Source: Trametes villosa (taxonomy: Eukaryota; Basidiomycota; Agaricomycetes; Polyporales; Polyporaceae). From it: 64,000 nt of DNA. The translations under genes were made by a program, and so were the position numbers. Every line of letters starts with the position of its first letter. Positions within the stretch are counted from its first letter, which is position 1. Positions 57,344-64,000 of the stretch are shown here, one piece after another. The notes under the pieces are model-generated. The model worked only from the letters and a program-made list of their open reading frames with translations. It was not told where the DNA came from and searched no databases. The stretch lies in assembly GCA_002964805.2 (NCBI GenBank), contig PUDQ02000098.1, forward strand, positions 85,759-149,758, given 5' to 3'.

Positions 57344-59699
57344 TCAGCAATGCACGGCATTCGCATAGCTTACCGGTTTCCCCCTAGCTACGGCGTCGGC
57401 TGTTACATCGCTCTCCGCGTCCTCTTGGGGCGCACTCACATGCCCGACGATCCCCACCCCACGCAAAAACAGCACCGCAAGAACAGTGGCTGCATCACGC
57501 ACATCAGCCTCTCCCCTCGATGAAGCCCACCTCGCCAACCTTGACTTACCGCACACCAAAAACGCGAAGCTCGTCCAAAACGCGTCCTTGTACGCGACGA
57601 GCTGCGCGGGCCGCGGCGCGTTCGTCCCGGACTTGTTCACCGCGACGCCGTCCGCGCGGGACGACTTCGTGAGCGTCGCGTTGAACACGATCGTCGAGAT
57701 CGCCGTGCCCAGCGCCGAGCCGACCTATCCTCACCCGTGTGTCAGCTCCGTGTCTAATGTACCGAGTGAACGAAGTAGGGGCCCGGGGCGCACCTGCATG
57801 AGCGTGTTGAAGATCGCACCGCCGACGGATTGCTCGTGCGGGAGGCATACCTTCGCGACGAAGAGTGTGCCCGCGGCAAACACACAGTCCGACCCAAACA
57901 CGGCAAGGATGGACGCGGGGAATCCGAACGCCCAGTACGACGCGGCAGGGTCGATGACCGCGAACAGCAGGCTCCCGACTGCGGTCAGCGTCGTCCCGAT
58001 CGCTGTTATAGGATACGTGAGTACGAGTACGGGCAGCGTTGCGAGCGGATTGCATGTCACCGATGAGTATCACGACGTCTACGCGGTTGACGACGAGCCC
58101 GACGATGACGGTGCATATGAAGCCGGTGATGGGCATCGGAAGCAGCCGGACCATAGTGGCGATCGGGCTGAGCTCGGCATAACTCTGGTAGTACAGCTAC
58201 TCGACGCGGTCAGGTCTTGACGCGCCTTGAGTGGGCCGGAGGCTACGCACCACGATCCAAAAGAATAAAGACCAGAATCCGCAGTACTGTAAGAACGCTA
58301 CGAGGAGCATGACGCCTAGCTTTCCGTTCGCGCGGCCATAGATGGAGACACTCATGAGGGGCGGAGGTGTCCACCAGTGCTGCTGCGTCCCCGGGTTGCC
58401 GTGGACGTCCTCGAGGTAGCGCTCCCATAGGATGAAGACGGCCAAGAGAAGCACGCCGACTATCAAGAGCGCGATAACGTCTGTCGGAGCTGTTAGAGCC
58501 GAAGATAAATCGCAGCGAGGAGAAAATCACGCACATGCCGTCTTCCATCCGTCCGGCGCAACGTTTCCGTCGCTCAGCGCGAAGAGAATGAACGTGAGGG
58601 CAGTAGTACCGATGAATGCCCCCAGCCAGTCGAGACGCCTAGTAAATGCCACGCACGCCGTACTCGTGTCAAGACATCCCACTTTCTAGGGAGAAGAGGC
58701 GTGCACGCACCGATCCTCGAGTTCGTACGGCTCGTCTTTGTCGATGGAAAGCGCACCCCCGACACAGCACACGGCGGCGAGCCCCGCGACGAACCAGAAC
58801 ATCGATCGCCATGACTTCCTATGAAATTGATCAGCCGGGCAGCGACGTTGAACGAGGAATAAGAGGGCGTCTCACTCGGTAAGCTGGGTGAGCACTCCAC
58901 CGATTGTGCATCCGAAAACCCCACCTACGGGCGCGCCGGACGCGAACGTGGCGAATGCAACCGACCGGATTGTGGATGGAGGAAAGGCGTGCGCCAAGAT
59001 GCCCAGCTACGCAGACATGTCAGTGTGGGGGAAGCGAATTCCTGTGCGGGGTTCATAGCGGCTTTCTGCACGTACACTGGCGGGAATCGCTGCAGCGGCC
59101 CCGAGTCCTTGAATCGCGCGGAGTACGTCGAGGGTGATCTCATCTTCGGCCAATGTTAGTCACACGCTTTGATATGCTGGCTTGGACCTGGAATTGGTAC
59201 TCACCTTGCGCGAATCCGCATGCGAGAGCGAAAATGCCTAGCCACGCGCATCCGCAGATGAATGCCCGCTTCCGGCCGTACAGGTCCGCCAGACGACCAA
59301 AGAACAAAAGCATGCAGCCCTTAGACCCAGCCCTATCAGCGAAAGAGACGCAAGATGCCGCGACGCCGCAACTCACAGAGCTGAGCGCGTACGCGTTCAT
59401 GATCCATTGGAGTTTGTACTCGACGATGTTCAGGTCGCGTCCGATCGTTGGCAGTGAGATCGAGACGCCGATGAGGTTGGCGACCTGGATGAAGTGTGAG
59501 TTGCTAGATGCGAAGAGCCTAAGCCGAGAAGATTCCTTACGTTGACGACCATGCAGAGTGTCACCGAGGCGATGAGGACGACATTCTGGAATGTGCTCCG
59601 TCCACGAGCGGAATTGACAGTGGTGGAGATGCTGCTTTCAAGTTCGCACTTTGTGGAAGTGGGCGGCGTAGTGGAGATTGTGCCATGCTCCGTCGCCAT
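57344..59699 (-). CDS. MFS drug:H+ antiporter-like transporter (DHA2 type)
   Basis: About eleven exons on the minus strand. Start MATEHGTISTTPPTSTKCEL, a short cytosolic N-terminus, then the first helix VVLIASVTLCMVVN. Loop 2-3 motif FGRLADLYGRKRAF (MFS motif A), RAIQGLGAAAAIPASLGIL (motif B), and GAPVGGVFGCTIGGVL (motif C, typical of antiporters). A long middle part with a helix LLIVGVLLLAVFILWE is consistent with 14 membrane segments. Later helices include MLLVAFLQYCGFWSLFFWIV and AVGSLLFAVIDPAASYWAFG; the last, TVLAVLFLRGVGIVG, is followed by a short polar tail ending NAVHC at TGA 57,344. Introns 50-75 nt. Expected role: proton-driven efflux of small molecules at the plasma membrane. Substrate cannot be inferred; no biosynthetic cluster adjoins it. 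Confidence 0.88.
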
Positions 59700-60316
59700 G
59701 ATAACTTACCCCAAATGCTGGCCTACGAGGTGTCGTTGCGCTGCGACAGAGCTTCGAGGCCGGTCAAAACATATAAGCTCCTGGCGAGGGGTGATTATGA
59801 ATTCAGTCGGCTTCGGCGGACAGGGAGTCTGCTTACCAACTTAGGGCGTCTTCATAGAATGTAACGAAGTTCGCGAGTATGGGCCCACAAGAGTGTTCCC
59901 TCGGGCATCGTGCCCGCATCAGTCAAGGGCGTGCGACATAACTGCATAAGAGAGCGTGTTAGCCTAGCCCGGCGTGATCTCCTCGAAGCACCCACGGTAG
60001 CATGATCCCGGACGGCCGCGTTGCGCGAGGCCCTGCAGATGCCGCCCTCGATAAGACACCGTGCGCAGGTTGAGCCTCTCAACGAATGTCCCCATGATCT
60101 GGGCTCGATTGACTAGATACTCTGTGTTTAGTATGGCCCAGTATCAGATACGACAACACGGAGCTTCGAGCCGCTGTCTATTCGACAGGTCGCAATAAAG
60201 TCTTCACTGAGCATTGATACAAGATACAAAGACACAAGAGTCTACGAGGTCCTACAGAGGTAGCAGGCAGATCATCAGCACTGCAGGTATGCGAACACCA
60301 TCAAGCGACATACCGT
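59700..60316. other. Intergenic, no gene seen
   Basis: Upstream of the MFS gene and downstream of the BTB gene at 60.3 kb. Sequence just before 60,317 resembles that before 63,747, since the two BTB genes share 3' flanks. Confidence 0.5.
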
Positions 60317-61445
60317 TCAAACCACCTCCGTGCGGCACTCCGCGTCCGGCCTGGACCAGATGATCCCCAGCTCGTCACAAGACAGCTCCAAGATCTCAGG
60401 AAGCCGTCCCCAAATCTTGCGTTGAGCAATCTGGTACTTGATCGCGAGGGCGTCGCGGCAGGCAGTGCATAGCCTCCCCCAGAAGTTGCGCGGCGGACCC
60501 TCGCCTACACGGTCTTCAAGGGGAGAGAACACGTCCGTGGTGAGATAACTAGGGGTCTCGCCGGCGACCGCTTGGAAGAGGGCCCTAGTCTGGTACGTGC
60601 ACAAGCCGTTGGAGGTGCAACTTGACGCGGCACTCACGACCGACGCGAGCACTCCAACGAGGGAGGCGGATTCTCGTAACAGGCGGTCGCTGGCGCGTAA
60701 GCAGCGCTCAATGTCTTCGCGGCTAATGCTGTTGATGATCCTGCCGGGAGCGTTGGCGTCGCTTGAGTCGCCTGCTTTGAGGAGGAAGGCCACGTCGAGC
60801 TGGCACAGACTATAAAGCGCGGTGGGTAGAAGAGCGGTCTTGCCAGTCAAACGAGCCAGATGGACGACTTCGAGGAGAGCAGCCTCTTTGTCGCGCCAGC
60901 GGAAGGTGTTGGGTCGGCCTAGATAACAGCTGTCGATCCAGGACCTGAAATCGGTATTGAAATGTTCCCCCATACAACGCGCGGCAGACTCGACGAGCGA
61001 TGTGATTTCGTATTTATGGCCCAAGCGCATCAGAGCGGAAAGGACCTCGAAGGGGATGTAGGGTTTCATATCCGCGAGGTAACTAGTAGACGGTAAGGTC
61101 AGTATGCCGATGAAACGCCAATACAGCCAGGCTGAGATGGGAATGGACGCACTTCGGACCGTCATAGATAGCACGGAGCATGCATTTCATGTCATAGCTG
61201 CTGTCGGAGACGTGTATAACAGGCACCCCTTGAACAAAGCCGCACTCGTTGTGTGCGGTCGGTTGCGGAATTGCGAAGGCATCTCGGAAGATTGGAGAGA
61301 GTCGCGAGAGGAGGCTCCTGTGTACGCGAAACCCGGTATCTCCGGTGACTACGACGATGCTGCCGTCTTCGAACCACAAGTCTGCGTCGTTAGCGACGAC
61401 GACGTTGGTGAGCATGCCTGTCCAGTCGTGCCCGTCAGTTGTCAT
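60317..61445 (-). CDS. BTB/POZ domain protein
   Basis: Exons 61445-61153 and 61082-60317 join to 352 aa; intron 70 nt (GTGCGT to CTACTAG). Start MTTDGHDW chosen over an in-frame upstream ATG 13 codons earlier because it gives the 293-nt exon 1 seen in the BTB gene at 24.0 kb. BTB fold: DADLWFEDGSIVVVTGDTGF, RVHRSLLSRLSPIFRDAF, VPVIHVSDSSYDMKCMLRAI. Post-BTB helix FEVLSALMRLGHKYEITSLV. Cysteine pairs CTSNGLC and LCTACRDAL; ends CRTEVV. Very similar in its C-terminus to the partial gene at the window end. Function unknown; BTB domains mediate dimerisation and cullin-3 binding. Confidence 0.88.
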
Positions 61446-61996
61446 GAAGAGAGTGGGCGGATGTGGTAGTGTCTGTGAGAGCAAGTCGACAACTCATGCT
61501 GAAAAGCTGTCGGGCGGTACGACCTAGCGCCTTAGGGGAAGCGAGGGGACTCGGACGCGAACAAGGTCGCGGTCACGGTTATAGCCGCCGAACCTACTCC
61601 AGGAAGCACGCGTACCAAACTCCGGTGTGAAGCCGCCTGGTATAGGTTCTCGTACGACAGTGTCTCCCCTAGACAGACGATAAGTATGATCTACTAAGCA
61701 GGGGAGAACGCGCCCACGCGTAAGACGTCCGAGCATAGGCCTTCTAAGTCAACGTCCCACCAACATAAGACTGACATCGGCTTACCGGTTACCCCACCAG
61801 GACCACGGCAAACATCATCGACACAGAGCGTGAGAGCCGCGCGCGTACCCCTGGGCAGTTGATAGAGCTGGGCCATCGACGTTAGAGCAAAGGGGGACTA
61901 CGGGAAGCACCGCATACCTGTTATACCGTCCCCATCGAAGATGCTTCGAAATGCTACCAGGATGCCAAAGAGCCCGGCCCATCCGTGCCCCACCAG
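61446..61996. other. Intergenic, no gene seen
   Basis: Short ORFs only between two same-strand BTB genes. Confidence 0.5.
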
Positions 61997-62970
61997 TCAA
62001 CCGTACCTGCTCCGGAACAGGTCCCACGCCCCTCGCAGTTGGGTCTTGTACTGCTCAACGAGAGAGTCGCGGCACGCGCCGCACAGGCCTGCCCAGCAGT
62101 CGTGATGAACGATCTCGGCTCCCAGGCGGGCTTGCAGCGGGGCCAGCGCGTCCGTCGTGATGTGGTCCTGCGCGTTTTGCACGACGGTCCGGGCGAGGAT
62201 CTGCAGCCGCCACCCGCACGCACCCTTGGACTGGCAGCCTACCGCAATGGTCGCGCGCGCGATGAACGGGACGAACTTCGCGGACTCATGCAGGAGGTGC
62301 TCGCGGCAGCGCAGGCACTGCTCGAGGTCCATGGCGTTGAGGCGCTCGACGCCGCCGTCGTCCCGCTCGCAGCCCTGCACGAGCTCGCGGACATCGGCTT
62401 GGCAGCACTCGTAGATCGTCATGGGGAGGGCGATGATTTTGTGCATGAAGCGCATGAGGTTGACGGCTTCGATGTGCTCGGTGATCTCTTCGTACGAGAA
62501 GTCGTGGGGCTCGTAGATGTCGGAGAAGTCGTGTTCCTCGAGCCACTGGTCGAAGTCGGTGGCGAAGTAGTCTTCGAGGCGGCCCGTGGCTTCTCTGAGA
62601 ACGCTGGGGAGGCTGTACTTGCGCCCTAAACGCATGAGAGCTGAGAGAATGGAGAACCTTTCCGTATCGGGAGGCACTCCCTCTAGGTAGCTGAACAATG
62701 GCCGATAAGATGTCTAGGTTGAGACGACGATGAATGGTACGTACTTGGGGCCATTGTAGATAGCCCGTAGCATGCATCGCATATCGAATGGGCTGTCGGG
62801 AACACGGACGGCAGGCACTCCTTCGATAATGTCGATGCCGGCGTCGCTTATCGTGGGCTGAGGGGGCCAGTGGAGTATGGGGGTGTAGATTTTTTTGAAA
62901 CTGCAGCAAGGACATTTCCAGATGCAAACCAGAAGGTCCGGTCGTGGGTGATTTCGCCTGCGTTGGGCAT
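61997..62970 (-). pseudogene. BTB gene with deleted core and frameshift
   Basis: Exon 2 (62690-61997) is intact and typical: YLEGVPPDTERFSILSALMR, later CQSKGAC and LCGACRDSL, ending RSRYG. Exon 1 starts at ATG 62,970 with MPNAGEITHDRTFWFASGNV, the first BTB strands, then reaches a run of seven A (minus strand, near 62,893). The frame read from the ATG stops at TAA near 62,845. The frame that enters exon 2 correctly (ISDAGIDIIEGVPAVRVPDS and FDMRCMLRAIYNGPN) starts only after the run, so one base is out of register. In addition about 25 residues (the LHQGLLSRHSPVF-type segment of its relatives) are missing. Either a recent pseudogene, or a sequencing error at the A run in a gene that still lacks part of the BTB fold. 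Confidence 0.72.
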
Positions 62971-63746
62971 GGTGGGTGGTGCACGTTGAACCGCCTCCAA
63001 AGTGTGTCAGGGGCCGTGGCGAAGGCCGGACGTGAGGTCGACGGGGTGTATCGAGGTCGATTGAGGCGAGATTGCGATTGGCTTGGCTGTCCTGTGAGAC
63101 TGTCTACGAACGCAAGCGTAAACAACGCTAAATTTCATGAAAAACGCCAACGCGGAAGGGTAGCAGTACACGCACTTTCTACTGCGGATGCAGGTGCGCG
63201 TCACGTTACAGTGCACACACACCGCAGAGAAGTAGTTCGTAGACCTCGCCAAGCAGGGGAACGGGCAGAAGGAGGAAGAAGAGATGCGGTGAGCGAAAGC
63301 TGCGAACTTGGAAAACGGCGATCGAGGACTTTCACCATGTCCCAAAATGGACTTGCCGCTACCGCATTCGGTTACACTTGCTCCAGTACAGCCCGCCGCA
63401 GACGTCCGCACAGTCACCAACACCCTCCGTCGCTCTCGAGAACACTTGACAATGCCCTGCGGTGCGATTAGAAACAGTTCCAGATCTCCACAGCTCTTAC
63501 CGGGGTCGGAGGCGAAACACGAGGAGTCGTGTATGTACGCCCGAAAACGCTGAGAGGTAGGACCAGACTCGGACGCAGCTACACGAACAGATCGTCGAGC
63601 CGCTGTCGGTCGATTTAGCAAAGCGCGGATAAGCTCTTCAAGAGTCCATACAAAATATACAGGCACGAAAGATACGAGATTCCCCTGACGTAGCACGCAA
63701 ATCATGAGTACTGAACGTATGAGAGTGTCATGCAGCGACGTACCGT
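62971..63746. other. Intergenic, no gene seen
   Basis: No supported gene between two same-strand BTB genes. The right end matches the 3' flank of the BTB gene at 60.3 kb. Confidence 0.5.
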
Positions 63747-64000
63747 TTAAAACACCTCCGTGCGGGATTCCGCCGAGGGGCCGGCCCAGCTTATCCCGAG
63801 CTCCTCGCATGACAGACCCAAGATCTTAGGAAGCCGCCCCCACATCTCCCGTTGAGCAAGCTGATACTGGATAGTGAGGGCGTCGCGGCAGGCATCGCAA
63901 AGCTTCTTCCAGCAAGCAGTGCGCGGTGCACCATCGTCTATGCGCTCCTGGAGCGGGGCGAAGACGTTCGTGGTGAGGATCTTCGGCATCGCGAGGGCGA
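63747..64000 (-). CDS. BTB protein, C-terminal part (cut by window end)
   Basis: Open from the right window edge to TAA at 63,747. Reads ILTTNVFAPLQERIDDGAPR, LCDACRDALTIQYQLAQREM, WGRLPKILGLSCEELGISW and ends ESRTEVF. These align one-to-one with the last 80 residues of the BTB gene at 60.3 kb (LCTACRDALAIKYQIAQRKI, WGRLPEILELSCDELGIIW, CRTEVV). The 3' flanks also match, so the two are recent duplicates. The BTB domain itself lies outside the window. Confidence 0.85.
   Translation of the reverse strand, partial: ALAMPKILTTNVFAPLQERIDDGAPRTACWKKLCDACRDALTIQYQLAQREMWGRLPKILGLSCEELGISWAGPSAESRTEVF

Noticed and set aside
57486..58220. 244-codon plus-strand ORF
   Set aside because: Antisense of the MFS transporter; the minus-strand exons carry the MFS helices.
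45186..63746. Biosynthetic gene cluster around the MFS transporter
   Set aside because: No synthase, P450, methyltransferase or cluster regulator is seen near the transporter; neighbours are BTB and FunK1 genes.

Overview
The window looks like nuclear DNA of a filamentous basidiomycete, most likely an Agaricomycete. The evidence is GC-rich coding sequence; many genes broken by short introns (mostly about 49-65 nt, GT..AG, with CTNAC/CTAAC-like branch sites); a fungal-type FunK1 kinase; expanded F-box and BTB families; and housekeeping genes whose proteins are clearly fungal (PHO88, SLM1, TVP38-like). I saw no bacterial operons, CRISPR arrays, complete transposons or viral genes. Exon boundaries were worked out by hand from splice signals and reading-frame continuity. 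Where exon lengths sum to an intact frame I give coordinates; elsewhere I say the model is partial.

Layout. 1-5.6 kb: no recognisable gene, apart from a plausible spliced plus-strand gene of unknown function (about 2.99-4.6 kb) and a diverged repeat near 1.9 kb that reappears inverted near 13.7 kb. 5.65-8.24 kb: SLM1-type PH-domain protein (minus), followed upstream by tRNA-Glu(CTC). 8.86-10.41 kb: uncharacterised basic protein (minus). 11.2-12.6 kb: F-box protein whose 3' splice site lies in a 42-bp tandem duplication. 14.3-15.2 kb: G-rich minisatellite. 15.7-18 kb: pepsin-family (A1) aspartic peptidase-like gene (minus). 19.65-30.2 kb: three paralogous five-exon F-box genes interleaved with a decayed SLM1 copy, a BTB gene and PHO88. 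30.3-31.6 kb: duplicated 3' ends of PHO88 and of its convergent neighbour. 32.9-41.5 kb: three tandem TVP38/VTT-domain membrane proteins. 42.2-43.3 kb: BTB gene. 45.2-52.5 kb: one full-length FunK1 kinase and two shortened relatives that keep the start and C-terminal parts but lack the catalytic core. 55-56 kb: secreted protein made of two internal repeats. 57.3-59.7 kb: MFS transporter. 60.3-64 kb: three more BTB genes, one internally deleted and frameshifted, one cut by the window end.

Taken together, this is an accessory, duplication-rich segment punctuated by a few conserved genes (SLM1, PHO88, tRNA-Glu). Its main biological signal is local gene-family birth and decay among F-box, BTB, FunK1 and VTT families, not a single pathway. 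The most informative structures are the core-deleted FunK1 genes, a GT-to-GC splice-donor change between F-box paralogs, and the duplicated PHO88/neighbour 3' ends that flank an apparently inserted F-box gene.
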